NCBI GenBank assembly: GCA_009746045.1
Contig: RPFO01000080.1
Span: 8,286,207 to 8,350,206, forward strand
Length of the DNA: 64,000 bases
Direction of reading: 5' to 3'
Source of the DNA: Mesostigma viride
Lineage: Eukaryota > Streptophyta > Mesostigmatophyceae > Mesostigmatales > Mesostigmataceae
Below, piece after piece: positions 36,199 to 47,440 of the stretch. Position 1 is the first letter of the stretch. Each line of letters starts with the position of its first letter. The notes under the pieces are model-generated. The model had not been told where the DNA came from. It saw only the letters and a program-made list of their open reading frames with translations, and did not search any database. The position numbers were made by a program, and so were the translations under genes.

Positions 36199-39100
36199 TC
36201 ACATCAGCACTTTCCGGCTGCGCTTGACAGCCTTCTTCTTTCCCGCCACCTCATCACCCGCCTCAACCACCAAGCTCGCAAGCCCCTGCCCCATCAGGTG
36301 CCTGCGTCGCTTGGCCGGGGCAGGGACGGCAACCTGCACCTGCTGCTGGTACCCAGTGACGGTGGTTCCCGTGGCCACGACACTGACAGCTGTCGCCGGC
36401 ACTGCACGGTTCAGGAACACAAAGCGATAGCTCGCGCGCACCGAGGTCGTCCTGAAGCGCTCCACCTGGATCAAGATACCCTTCTGGACATTGCCCCCAT
36501 CCAGGGTGACATCATCGGTGGCGTAATTCGCCTCCTCAAAGTCAAAATGCCATGCCTGGCCTGCCGCCGGCGCGGGGGTCACGTCGCCACCCTGGGCATC
36601 CCTGAAGCTTAACTGGATGCGGTTGAACGTGAGATCAAATGACGCCGTGGAAATATTGACCGAGATGTTCCGCCCCCCTGGCGTAGCAGCCCCCAGGGAC
36701 AGCGCGGAGACCAGCAGGGTGTTGGACCCGTTACTTGGGAGCGCGCGCCATGGGTTGAACACAGAGGTCTTGGTGGTCGTCCGACGGATGTCAAACTGGA
36801 CGTGGGCGACGCCGCTGTACGACCCGCTCTTGGCGATCACTGTACCTTTAGCGACCGCGGTGCCGTTGGCGACAAGGATCTGCGACACATACGCATAGGT
36901 GGCGTAATACCAGGCGCCCGCGGGCTCGTCCCACAGCGGGGAGTCCATCTCCGAGGCGGCCCAGTCAGCCCGCGCATGGGCCACCTGGACGACCGGGTAG
37001 GAGAAACCGGAGGACGGGATGCGGACGATGCCGTCAGCGATTGCGACAAGGTTCGTGCCGACAGGTGTCGGGATATCGATCCCCCGATGGAAATCCCAGA
37101 CGCCAGTAGAAGAAACCTTTGGGCCGAAGACGTCTGATTGGGGGAGATCAGGGGTGGCGGTCCCCGAGACGGGCCATACGCGGGTGGCTCGGGTGGAGAG
37201 GGGGGGTGGAGGGGGGGGCGATGGAGGGGGGGGCGGGGGGGGGTCGGCGACGACTGGGCGGGAGAGGGTGTGCTGGTACCCAAACACACTCGTGCCGGTC
37301 GCGAGAATGGTCACGGTCTCCAACGGCACGTCGCGGTTCACGAATGTGAACACGTAGGAGCAGCGGGTCTGGGGCACCGTCGTGTGGGACTTGTTCTGAA
37401 ACTTGCCGGGGGCGATGAGGATGCCGTCCAGGAAGGGGTTGTCCAGGAGGATCTCGTTCGGTTCGGCAGCATTAGCCTCCTCGATGTCGTAGTGCCACTT
37501 CTGGGTAGGGTTACGGGTCAAGTTGGCGCCCTGGCCGTCCAGCAGGAAGATCTCGATGCGATTGAAGGTCAGGTCGTAGGGGGCGACCGAGACGTTCACG
37601 GTGATGTTGTAGGTGCCGCCGACAGCTGGCGTCAAGTCCAGCGTGGTCACCGTGAGAGAGTCGCTACCGTTGTATGGGAGCGCGCGCCAGGGGTTGAGCG
37701 CGTCCGACGAGTAGTATGTCCGCCGGATCTCAAAGTGGAGGTGGTCGTATTCATTCACCGACGCGCCCGAGAGACCGATCACCTCCCCCTTGGACACCGC
37801 CTGCCCCAGCGATACAAACGACTGGCTGATGTGGAGGTAGGTCGCGTAGAACGCGCCGTCCTTGAGGGTCGGCTCCGTCCAATAAGACGAGTCCAGCTCG
37901 CTCTCGTCCCAACCCGTGTGCATGACTTGGATAACGCCGTCGGCAAAGTCGGGGTGGGAGCCGTTAATGCGGACTATGCCATCCGCGATGGCCACCATCG
38001 GGGTGCCAAAGGGCGTCCAGATGTCGATGCCGCGGTGCCAGTCGTAGCGGAAGTTCTCGGCGGCTTTGAGGCGGGGGCCGAATGGTGACGACTGTTGGGA
38101 CAAGAGGTGTGGGTGGGTTGCGGGTGGGTGGTTGTGCGTGGGTGGTTGCGGGTGGGTGAATATTCAATGGCGGGCGATAAAAAAAGTTGTGTCGGGACCA
38201 CAAAGCCAAGTGGCAGAGAGGTGGGTTAGAGTGAGCGGATGAAATGGCACTTTCAACCAGCGGGGAGTGGCTTGGGGGTCAAGGGGGGCAGGGGTGATAA
38301 GGGGCGGGGCGGGGACCAGTGGCTTGGGGGGGAAGCCGGCAGATAATCGAACAAGCACTAATGGTTGCCGGCCGATCATCGTCCAAGCATTCAGTGTCGC
38401 AGGCGGATTATTGAACGAGCATGAATGTTTGGCTTCGATTTTTGTGCAGCACACGCAGGATGGCAGCGGAGGGGGGAGGGCCAGGTATGCTGTTTGGGTC
38501 AGCGGAGGGGGGAGGGGGGATAAGGGCGCTGGAGCAGGTAATGCTGGAAGTCGCAACAGTAGCGTGTTCACATACCTTGGGGCAGCTAAACTGAGAGAAA
38601 ATTATCAACAAGCTGCAAAATAAACCATATAAGATGTGCGCATCATCACAGTGCGCTCACCTGTGGCATGTCAATGGTGGCAGAGTTGGAGAGTGGCCAG
38701 ACGCGGTCGGCGCGGACGGACGTCGGGACAGGTGGCGGCGGTGCTGGAGCGGGGGGGGTGGCCGATGCGCCCGTGGAGACTGTGTGCTGAAATCCTGTCA
38801 CTGTGGTGCCAGTCGCGTGCACCGTGGCCGCTGACGCTGGCAGCTGGCGGTCGATGAAAGTGAACCTGATGCGATAGCTGGTTGATGTCTCTGACAACAG
38901 ATCCGGCTGAATCAGGATGCCGCTCTGAACGTTGCTGCCGTCCAGTGTGATGTCGTTGGTGATATAATTAGCCTCCTCGAAATCAAAATGCCAGACTTGG
39001 GCTGGGTCAGCGGGGACGGCTTGGCCCATCGCGTCCTTGAACGCGAGCGCAATGCGGTTGAACGTGAGGTCATACGCCGCGGTGGTCACGTTGACGGAGA

Positions 39101-39692
39101 TGTTGAACCCGGAGGCGGTGGGGACCAGCTGCAGACCGGACAGTAGCAGGGTGTTGCTGTCGTTGTACGGCAGAGCGCGCCACGGGTTGAAAGCAGAGAT
39201 CTTGGAGGTGGTGCGCCGGATGTCAAACTGGAGGTGCTCGATTCCGCTAGAGCTGCCGCTCTTGGCGATAACGGTCCCCTTGGTCACCGCGGTACCGTTG
39301 GGGAGCATGATCTGGGACACGTACGAGTACGTGGAGTAATACCATTGGCCGGCAGGCTCAGTCCAGAACGGCGAGTCCAATTCCGCGGCGTCCCAATCCG
39401 CTCGGGAGTGGACCACCTGGACGACGGGATAGGAGAAGCCGGAGGTGGGGATGCGGACGACTCCATCGGCGATGGCGACTAGGAAGGTGCCTAACGGCGT
39501 GGGGATGTCGATCCCGCGATGGAAGTCGTAAGATCCGCCGGAGTAGACTTTGGGGCCGAAAGCGTCCGACTGCGGCAGGTCCATCGACGCGGAATTGGAC
39601 ACTGGCCACACGCGCTGGTTACGCGCCGTCAATGCATTGCACACGCTCAGGAAACTTATCAAAACGAGGGGCGCTGTTAAGCGCGACTTCAT
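36199..39692 (-). CDS. Secreted protein with three M23/LytM-like domains and proline-rich linkers
   Basis: Two exons (39692-38661 and 38091-36199) join in phase through donor gtgagc and acceptor cttgtcccaacag, giving 974 residues. The start MKSRLTAPLVLISFLSVC begins a good signal peptide of about 23 residues. The rest is three repeats of about 310 residues. Each has an M23-type N-motif (HRGIDI, then GT, then IADGIVRI) with the His and Asp zinc ligands, followed by a beta-rich region with a DLTFNRI motif. The second zinc motif HxH is intact only in repeat 2 (YDHLHFEIRRT). Repeats 1 and 3 have HLQ and HVQ. Linkers are proline-rich, the second with PPPPPPPSPPPPPP, as in algal wall proteins. M23 enzymes cut peptide bridges in bacterial peptidoglycan, so an extracellular role against bacteria or in the wall is possible. 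Only the middle domain is likely to be active. Confidence 0.87.
38092..38660 (-). other. Intron of the M23-like gene
   Basis: This 569 bp GT-AG intron splits the gene between residues Gln344 and Ser345, right at the conserved PQS of the repeat boundary. The same position is uninterrupted at the other two repeats. Confidence 0.85.
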
Positions 39693-39833
39693 GGCAGCCT
39701 TTCTGCCTATCTTCAAATATGAAATTCGTTTTTGTTGCACGCACTAATAAACGTTTTCTCGGATTTTGCTCGGACAGATTTTGCTTATGCTGGCCAAGAA
39801 AAGCCTTTGTCTGCTGTCCCCCCTGCCCGTGCG

Positions 39834-39843
39834 CCTTTTATAG
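39834..39843 (-). promoter_or_regulatory. TATA box of the M23-like gene
   Basis: The minus strand reads ctataaaagg about 145 bp upstream of the ATG, a good distance for a TATA box plus 5' UTR. Confidence 0.6.
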
Positions 39844-40534
39844 TCGTGCGGGGCAGGGCCTTCCACGATTGTAAATCCCCCCCCCTCCAGTGCCGGAACC
39901 GCAGGAGACTCCACGTGGCAAACGAATGTTGCTCTTGCTTGGGCAGCAGGGTAGACTCGTTAGGAGTGCACGCCACGTGCAATGCATGCATCAACAGACC
40001 GTTTTGTCCCGGTATCACGCAGAATCTTACCCTTCCGATATCTAACCATACCTAATAAACCGCCGACCCCCGGCCCTCGGCCGCTATACAATATCTATGT
40101 TTGGATAGGACCGGTGTGGGATCCAAGATTCCAAGTTCCAACTGACTGACCGGCCGACTGACCCTTCCTCACGTGACCGCAGATGAGGCGGGGATGCTAG
40201 TAGAAAGTAACAGCTCGAGTAACGGTGCTACCAGGGTGCTACAAGAACTCAAGAAGTCAACAGCTTCAGGAACGCCAATCATGAATCAAGCTGCGTGTCC
40301 ACGTGTCCACACTCCACACCGCACACGCATTAATTTGCAATAAACGTTCCTGCACAACGGCCTACGTGGCACATCGCCGTGCATGGCTGGAAATAATTTT
40401 TGGCTGAAGTAGGGCTGAATGGCAGCAAAATATGAGTGGGCAACGCACACGACACAGGAATTGTCCGTCGATATTGGTAGGTTGGCCGAAAAGTAAAATG
40501 TGTTCTCTTTTGTTTCCCGAAAGGCCTAAAACCC

Positions 40535-40541
40535 TATAAAT
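40535..40541 (+). promoter_or_regulatory. TATA box of the 40702 gene
   Basis: The sequence tataaat lies about 160 bp upstream of the ATG at 40702. With the minus-strand TATA box at 39834 it defines a divergent promoter region of about 1 kb. Confidence 0.55.
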
Positions 40542-40701
40542 GCTCACCACAATGCTGTTTGCGGATTAAAGTTGTCTGAAGGTGCCTTGAGGACTTGGGC
40601 CAGTATTTTTGTGTGCAATAATTGTTACACTTCTTTCCAAGTTTTGGAAAGGCGTGCTGCTCTCATTGCCAAATCTCTTGTAATCGGCATTATACCGTGA
40701 A

Positions 40702-42068
40702 ATGAGGCGGATCAAGCGGGCATGCTGCCAGCGCAGCCCCGCGCAGGAGGACAGCACGAAATCCAGAAATAAACGAGGTCGCCTGGCTGGGGCAGCCGCG
40801 GAGCAATACGCCAGACAGCACGGAATCGCTTTAAGCAACAGCGGGGCGGGTCCTCCGCCGGTCGGTGCAGACGCTCCTTACGGAGGGACTCGCTACACAT
40901 TGCTGGGTTCTGACGCGCCCGACACTTCTACGCGGCACGTGGGGCCTCATGATGGCAAGCGGGACAAGCACGGGAAATTGATGTTTGCAGACGCTCGTGA
41001 ATTCCGGCCGTCGCTGACGCCCGTGGAGTGCATCCAACGCGGCATCTTCGGCGGATGCTACTTTAACCCGCGCGGCGGCAAGAAAGGGATATTTGGGCGC
41101 GTTGTCAAAATCGACCACAAGGAGTTTCCCAAGGATTGGTTTGCGGGGCTCCCCGAAGCCATGTACGTCAGCAGAAAGTATCATGTGCCCACCAACAAGT
41201 ACGGAGTCAAGGCCGGCGAGACTCAGGCGTTCTGGGAGTCAAAGGGATGGATCCACCAACAGGATCCCCGAGGTGTGTCCTTCGATAGTGCAGTATAATG
41301 CAGGTCGTCGCAGAGAATATTGATGACGTTTGGTTGAGTGCAGCCAAGTGAGCCAACTACAGCAAGCGATAAATTTCTTGTTTCCATGTTAGTAATAGCA
41401 GTATCGCCTTCGCAAAATGCCCTAGATAGTGTAACCTGCTTGCATGACCTGCTTGCATACGCCACCAATGGCCAATGACTTCCGGCGATAACGCCGTCAA
41501 TAAGGACACAATCAATCGGGGCAGAGAATGCGGGATGACCGCATGGCCATGGCCGCAAACCTGTCTTTCATGCCAAGAATGGGCCCAGTGGTGTATTGAT
41601 TACTTAGCCAAATGGGGGCTGTGTTAACGTTCGCAGCAATTGTGCAGTGCTGGGCGAGCTATGAAATCATACTAATACTAGTATTGCTGTAAGTCGGTGG
41701 GGTAATTATGGTGGAGAGAAGAATGTTTGCCGCACATTTCGATCATGTTGGAGTACTTGCTAACATGGTGGGTTTTTGAACTCTGTGCAATGCCTCATAT
41801 TCGTTGTCCAGGATGGTTCCAATGGTACTGCCGCTTTTACCAAGGCCGTCGGACGGATGATGATGAGCGTCAGATTAAGCGATGGGCAGCCTGCGCAGGG
41901 GACAAGGGGCGGTGGCGGAACCAGCTGTGCAACAAGGTCGTGGCTGCTGGCAAATCCTTTGACGACGCGACTGTTTCACCCGTCATACGGCAGACGCTGC
42001 TGCACTGGGCATATGAGCTCACCGAGCACGACATGAAAATGTGGAAGGCACGGAAGCGCCTTACATGA
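40702..42068 (+). CDS. Conserved protein of unknown function, two exons
   Basis: Exons 40702-41272 and 41812-42068 join through donor gtgtgt and acceptor cgttgtccag with a split Gly codon, giving 275 residues. The N-terminus is basic (MRRIKRACCQRS). The conserved core includes GIFGGCYFNPRGGKKGIFG, KEFPKDWFAGLPEAMYVSRK, NKYGVKAGETQAFWESKGWI and, across the junction, DPRGWFQWYCRFYQGRRTDD followed by RQIKRWAACAG. From memory, related proteins with the GWFQWYCRFY signature occur in fungi, oomycetes and algae, but no function is known to me. I see no signal peptide or membrane segment. The gene is divergent from the M23-like gene and shares its upstream region. Confidence 0.85.
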
Positions 42069-42469
42069 CAGCATTGCCAACTAGAGTCTTCCCCCTTTTT
42101 TTGCGTGAGACAGACGGTATGGGTCAGTGACGAATTAAGTACTGTAATACTTTCTCTTTGACTGGTTGTCTCTTTGATACTTTGACGGCTTTCTCGGTAC
42201 TTTCTGCTTGGTACAGTGGCAGATAGACATCCCAACTGCTTCACGCGGCATGTGTTGCCTTGAAATGTCAAGAGAAATGATGAACGTGTACATTGATAAT
42301 TAATCCGTCTAATCGGTGCATTCCTTAATTGCATAAGGAAGTACTTAAGTTTATGCGGATATTGTGCAAAATCCGAATGGCTTGCATCACTCCCCGGAAA
42401 GGAGAACTGTACGGTTGGACTGTAGGTGTCATCTGGCGATGCCTGAGGATCAGGAGACGTCCGTCCTAT
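42069..42469. other. Downstream region of the 40702 gene
   Basis: No gene recognised. The 3' UTR of the upstream gene lies in its first part. Confidence 0.35.
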
Positions 42470-42597
42470 AGTCAGCAAAAGTTGGTGCGAGAGGTCCCCA
42501 GTTCGATTCCGGCCTGGATTCATTTGCAGATCGCGTTTTCCGCGGACCGGCACTGAACGCAAATGGTTTTCACCTTCGCGGCGTGCCAAATCAGAAT
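42470..42597 (+). repeat. Putative tRNA-derived SINE
   Basis: The unit runs from cctatagtcagcaaaagttg to gcgtgccaaatcag. It holds a Pol III B-box-like gttcgattc inside a tRNA T-arm-like context (ccccagttcgattccgg). A second copy lies on the minus strand at 46880-46988 plus 47403-47440, split by a LINE fragment. No full tRNA cloverleaf can be drawn and no A box is clear. Confidence 0.5.
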
Positions 42598-43484
42598 ATT
42601 GTGCGCTCGATTCTTCATCGTGCGCATCGTTTCCAGCAGTCTCAAAGACCATCGACGAACGTGATAAAAGAAAGGTTCCCCAACAACTACACCGTTGGTT
42701 TGCGATGGCCATCACCAACATAAAAACTGCGCATGCTGTAGGTAATCAATCTTAGGCTGTCTGTAATCATTCTTAGGCACATGCGCACATGCCAGGTCAT
42801 AGAGGACAACGAACCCCCTCCCGTGGGGAAGCGCCCGCGTGTGCAAACATACGGGAAGCACGCCAGACAGGTCCCCTAGGGTAGAGAGCTAAGACTAGAG
42901 TTGGCTTGATGTTGTAGATAGATTAGACCGGTACCTAGGATTGTTTGCATCCATCCATCCATCCATCCATCCATCGGGGTTTATGCTCCGTGACTCCCCA
43001 ACGGGAGCATGAGTCTAATGAATTGATGGCTCGCAAGGATAGGTGGCAGGGAGTGATGAAGGAGACGGCCACCTCCAAGTCAGTGGGTGCTCCGCGTGTG
43101 ACCCAGTTTGGCATTCATAGCTATGAACGGGCCGTGGTGCCCACACCCCTGTAACTAGAAACTATATTAATTAAGAATTAATTAATAGACACGTGACTGC
43201 GTCACGTGAGCATAAGTCCTCAGTGGGAGGGGAACATGGGATGGAATGGATGGTATAAGCTATCTAGGTCCTAGTTACAGGGGTGTGGGCACCGCGGCCC
43301 GAATCGCTATGAATGCCATACTTGGTCACACGCGGAGCCCCCACAGGCTTGGGGGTGGTCTCCTTCATCACTACTTGCCATCTATCCTTGCGCACCATCT
43401 GCCTCCATTAATTAATTAATAGACACGTGACTGCGTCACGTGAGCATAAGTCCTCAGTGGGAGGGGAACATTAAATTAAAATTA
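42598..43484. repeat. Cluster of dispersed-repeat and LINE family-1 3' ends
   Basis: 42905-43020 is an inverted copy of the GATG-bearing repeat with a short catc tract. 43025-43165 is a plus-strand LINE family-1 3' UTR (tggcattcatagc, ccacacccctgtaactag). 43170-43400 and 43401-43470 are two minus-strand family-1 3' ends, each starting with TTAA repeats and atagacacgtgactgcgtca. They are truncated after about 230 and 65 bp. Confidence 0.75.
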
Positions 43485-44490
43485 AATTAAATTATAACAT
43501 GCCTCCGTGGGGGGGTCATGTAGCACATATTTCATGATGGATGGGGTGGAGGAAGCCGCGTGATCGAACTATCCTAACTCTATCTAGAAAATCCTATCTG
43601 CACTACTCATCAAAACGCCTCCTCCGCTTGGGGGGAGGTGGCTTGCCCACAGGGTCGGGCGTGTGCGCCTTGACGATCTTCTTCCACCGCGTCTTGTCCT
43701 GCATGGCAGTCCTGAAAGACGGGAGAGAGAGTGGATGCGGTGCTCAAACTGGGCTGGGACCACTAGGTCGTCCAGCAACATCTGAACGTAGTTCGTGACA
43801 GGTTTCCCTACCCTTTTGGGAATGTCCTTGGGGCCAGGCCAGGTCAGAATGTGCCGCCCTGGCTGTCCAAGCCGCTGGGGGCCGGCCAGACCGAGGGTGG
43901 TGTCGACCTGGCTGGTGCGTGCAAGGTGTCCTACAAATGCTATCCTACGCTGCCTAATCTCGTCCGAAACACGAGGCATGCCATGATACAAAGACTCTGA
44001 TGACGGACGCTCGGAAAAACCTACATTAAGGACCTGCCGGAGCATCCTGTAAACTGTGCCGTAGAGCCGAGCTGCCAGTTTGGGTGGGAGGGTCCACGCC
44101 TCGGCGCCATACGTGAGCACCGTGAGGACGAGGACCTTGAAGAGCATGCGCTTGCGGTGCCCGTTAAGGCCCTTCGAGCGCCAGTAGGGTGTGAGCGAAC
44201 GGAGCTTGGCCCAGGCAAGGCCGATGCGGGTGTCCACATCGTCGGCGGTGTCAGGAAGCCAGCTCCCCAACAGCTTGAAGCGGTCGCGGAACGGGACCTC
44301 CGTCCCGTCGAGCAGGCGCGGCAGCGGTGGTTTACTGGATCAGTGCTCCTATCACCATCGCCTCAGTTTTGACACTAATCTCCAACCCCACCGCCCGCGC
44401 CTCCAGGCCCAGGCAGTCCAGCCAGGTCTGAATGTGCTCGGGGCTCTCGATGAGGGTGGTATCATCCGCATAAATCAGGTCGGAGGGGAA
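43485..44490 (-). mobile_element. 5'-truncated LINE, family 2
   Basis: The 228-residue minus-strand frame starts GSWLPDTADDVDTRIGLAWA and includes MLFKVLVLTVLTYGAEAW, QRRIAFVGHLARTSQVDT and PGRHILTWPGPKDIPK. This is the region after RT. Upstream at 44405-44485 the RT end (DLIYADDTTLIESPE-like) is visible in a shifted frame. The 3' end carries the family-2 motif ending catgtagcacat. The 5' end abuts the tail of a family-1 copy at 44495. Confidence 0.82.
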
Positions 44491-44494
44491 CATG

Positions 44495-46330
44495 GGATTA
44501 ATTAATTAATTCATAGACACGTGACTGCGTCACGTGAGCATAAGTCCTCAGTGGGAGGGGAACATGGGATGGAATGGATGGTATAAGCTATCTAGGTCCT
44601 AGTTACAGGGGTGTGGGCACCGCGGCCCGAATCGCTATGAATGCCATACTTGGTCACACGCGGAGCCCCCACAGGCTTGGGGGTGGTCTCCTTCATCACT
44701 ACTTGCCATCTATCCTTGCGCACCATCTGCCTCCATATTACAGACAAACCAGGAGGCTGCCCGGGGGTGAGCCCGTCACGTCTAGTGTAGCACATGTCCA
44801 TGCCGAGTCTATCACGAAAAGTCCACGGGGGGCGGCCCTGCCGCGCGCGGCCGGGGGCACGCCAGGTGAGGACATATCGCCCAGGCTGGGCGGGCTTGGT
44901 GCCAGGTAGTACGTCTATCTGATGTATCTACCTAATCTGTGCGGGCCAGGTGCCCGGCTAGGCCCAGGCGCCTGTGCCTAATAATGTGGGAAACATAGGG
45001 CAAATCAGCGTACAAATCCTCATTACTAATGTGCAAACCAAAGGGGATGTTAAGGGCCTTGCGCAGCATCTTGGTGACGGCGCCGTCGAGTCGTTGCTCC
45101 AGCTCCTGCGTCAGTGTCCACGTCTCGGCGCCGTAGGTCAGGATCGTCAGAATGACGACCTTGAAGAGGTCACGCTTGACGATCCGGGGTAGGGCGGGGT
45201 TGCTCCACCAGCGGCGGTGGTCATGGAGGTGCGCCCACGCCATGCCGATCCATGTCGTCATGTCGTCCTCGCAGTCGGGAAGCCAACTGCCGATCGAGCA
45301 GCTGGAAGCGGCCTGAAGGAGGGTAGTTGACCTCGGCATCGTCTAAGAGGCGGAGTGTGGGTGGGGGCCCTGCCATGCCGAGGGCCAGGGCCTCCGTTTT
45401 GGGGCTGATTTCTAGACCAACCGCCCGAGCCTCGAGCGCCAGGCAGTCCAGCCAAAGTTGGGCAGAAGTCCGGCTTCTCGATGAGCGTGATGTCGTCGGC
45501 ATAAATGAGGTCAGCTAGTAAATTCTGCTTGTTAGTCGGCCCCCCTTCCCCAAGCTCATTCGTGATCGCCAGGCCAGGGGCACGGCCTGCAATGCTAGCA
45601 AAGCGAGCACGTGCCTGGCACATAACATAATCCACTACAATAATAAACAGGTACGGCGACAGGACGCAACCCTGCCAGACGCCGGTCTGCAGTGGGCATG
45701 GCGGGGTAATGCCGTGTTGAGTGCGCACCGAAGTGGTCGACCCCTCATACAGCGAGCGGATGACGGTAATCAGGGGAGTGGGGACGCGAGCGCGAGCAAG
45801 TACAGCCCATAGAGCGTCCCAGAGGACAGAATCAAAAGCCTTGATGAAGTCGACGAAGATCAGGATGGGGGGAAACTCACCAGGTTGCAGGAGAGCGATT
45901 TCCTCGAAGAGGCGACGCGCGACGAAGATGGCCATGACGGTGTTGCGCCCAGGACGGAAGCCCATTTTACTTTCCCCAAGGTGACAGTCGAGAGCAGAAC
46001 GAAGGCGGTTGAGGATCATGCGCATGAACAACTTGAGTGCGGCGTTCTGGATGCAGACTCCTCTGTAGTTGGCGGGGTCGTCAGGGGAACCTTTGTTTTT
46101 GTACAGCATAATAAGGTAGCTGTGCTGCCACTCAGGAATCGGCGGCGCGTCGGCAAGCAGGATCCAGTTGCAGACGTCAAGCAGGAACCCCGTGAGCGCC
46201 GTCAGCTTAATCACCGGGGCTGGGAGCTGGTCAGGTCCAACGGCGGCGTAGAAGCGGAGTTGCTTGGCGGCGGTGCTCAGCTCGAGCTCGGTGAACGGCG
46301 GGAGCTCGTTGGGGTCGGAACTAGATAGCT
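44495..46330 (-). mobile_element. LINE family 1, longest copy, with RT domain
   Basis: The minus-strand frame 46214-45258 holds an almost full RT: IPEWQHSYLIMLYKNKGSPD, NYRGVCIQNAALKLFMRMI, MGFRPGRNTVMAIFVARRL, VDFIKAFDSVLWDALWAVLA, GVWQGCVLSPYLF and YADDITLIEKP. A frameshift follows at about 45460. The post-RT part continues at 45339-44932 with LFKVVILTILTYGAETWTL. The 5' end is cut inside or before RT, with no endonuclease domain. The 3' UTR ends with the hairpin core cacgtgactgcgtcacgtg and TTAA repeats at 44500-44535. Confidence 0.9.
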
Positions 46331-46364
46331 AGCATCATCCAATGATTCCATCCGCGGCCCATCG

Positions 46365-46879
46365 GCAATTAATTAATTAATTAATTAATAGACACGTGAC
46401 TTCGTCATGTGAGCATAAGTCCTCAGTGGGAGTGGGACATGGGATGGAATGGATGGGCCATCGGCATAGTATTAATTATTAATTAATTAATTAATTAATT
46501 AATTAAATTATTCTAATGTATTAATTAATTAAACTCGTGCTCCCGTTGGGGAGTCACGGAGCACCGAAGTGCTTTTAATCCCTGTGTGTGCACAACAGGA
46601 AGAAAGGGCAGAGACCCCCTTTTTCCTTCCTGCCAAAGGCATGCCACAGCTGCAATCGGACACGGTAAACGATTCGGCAAGATCTGTGAGCCGGTGCAAT
46701 AAGACCCGTGTGAGCATATCATAACAAGGAGCGTGAGCAAGTAATCTGAGCACAGCCAGGACGTAGCATGGCTGTACAAGGGCTAAGCTAAGGCTAAGTA
46801 AGTCAGCTTACGCGGCTCTCTCCACTCCACCATCCATCAAGGAATATGTGCTACATGATCTCCCAACGGAGGCATGTTA
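46365..46879. repeat. Short LINE family-1 end, TTAA arrays and a dispersed repeat
   Basis: 46370-46460 is a very short minus-strand family-1 3' end. 46470-46530 is TTAA-rich. 46525-46785 is the second copy of the repeat at 23505-23795, starting with cgtgctcccgttggggag. Confidence 0.75.
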
Positions 46880-47440
46880 TTCTGATTTGGCACGCCGCAA
46901 AGGTGAAAACCATTTGCGTTCAGTGCCGGTCCGCGGAAAACGCGGAAAAACGCGATCTGCAAATGAATCCCGGCCGGAATCGAACTGGCCCCCAGCGGCT
47001 TGGCCAGCCAGGACGGCACATTCTGACCTGGCCTGGCCCCAAGGACATTCCCAAAAAGGTAGGGAAACATGTCACGAACTACGTACAGCTGTTGCTGGAT
47101 GACCTACTGGTCCCAGCCCAGTTTGAATACCGCATCCACTCTCTCTCCCTTCTTTGGACTGCCATGCAGAACAAGACGCGGTGGAAGAGGATTGTCAAGG
47201 CTCACACGCCCGACCCTGTGGGCAAACCACCTCCCCCCAAGCGGAGGAGGCGTTTTGATGAGTAGGGTAGTTAGGATTTTTCTAGACTAGCTAGATTAGA
47301 GTTAGGTTAGTTCGATTACGCGGCTCCTTCCATCCCACCCAACCATCAAGGAATATGTGCTACATGATCTCCCAACGGAGGCATGTTATAATTTCATTTA
47401 ATGAACTGGGGACCTCTCGCACCAATTTTGCTGACTATAG
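46880..47440 (-). repeat. SINE copy split by a LINE insertion
   Basis: The two halves (46880-46988 and 47403-47440) together match the reverse complement of 42470-42597. They are separated by 46989-47402, a LINE family-2 fragment flanked by the 7 bp duplication gaactgg (46982-46988 and 47403-47409). Confidence 0.72.
46989..47402 (+). mobile_element. LINE family 2, 414 bp 5'-truncated insertion
   Basis: The frame reads PGRHILTWPGPKDIPKKVGK and ends HTPDPVGKPPPPKRRRRFDE before a TAG. The 3' UTR has tgctacatgatctcccaacg and ends at ttataatttcatttaat. The target duplication gaactgg on both sides proves a target-primed insertion and fixes the 3' end of the family. Confidence 0.88.

Noticed and set aside
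37138-38088. 316-residue plus-strand ORF
   Set aside because: It is the antisense shadow of the M23-like exon 2, which has clear motifs and splice support.
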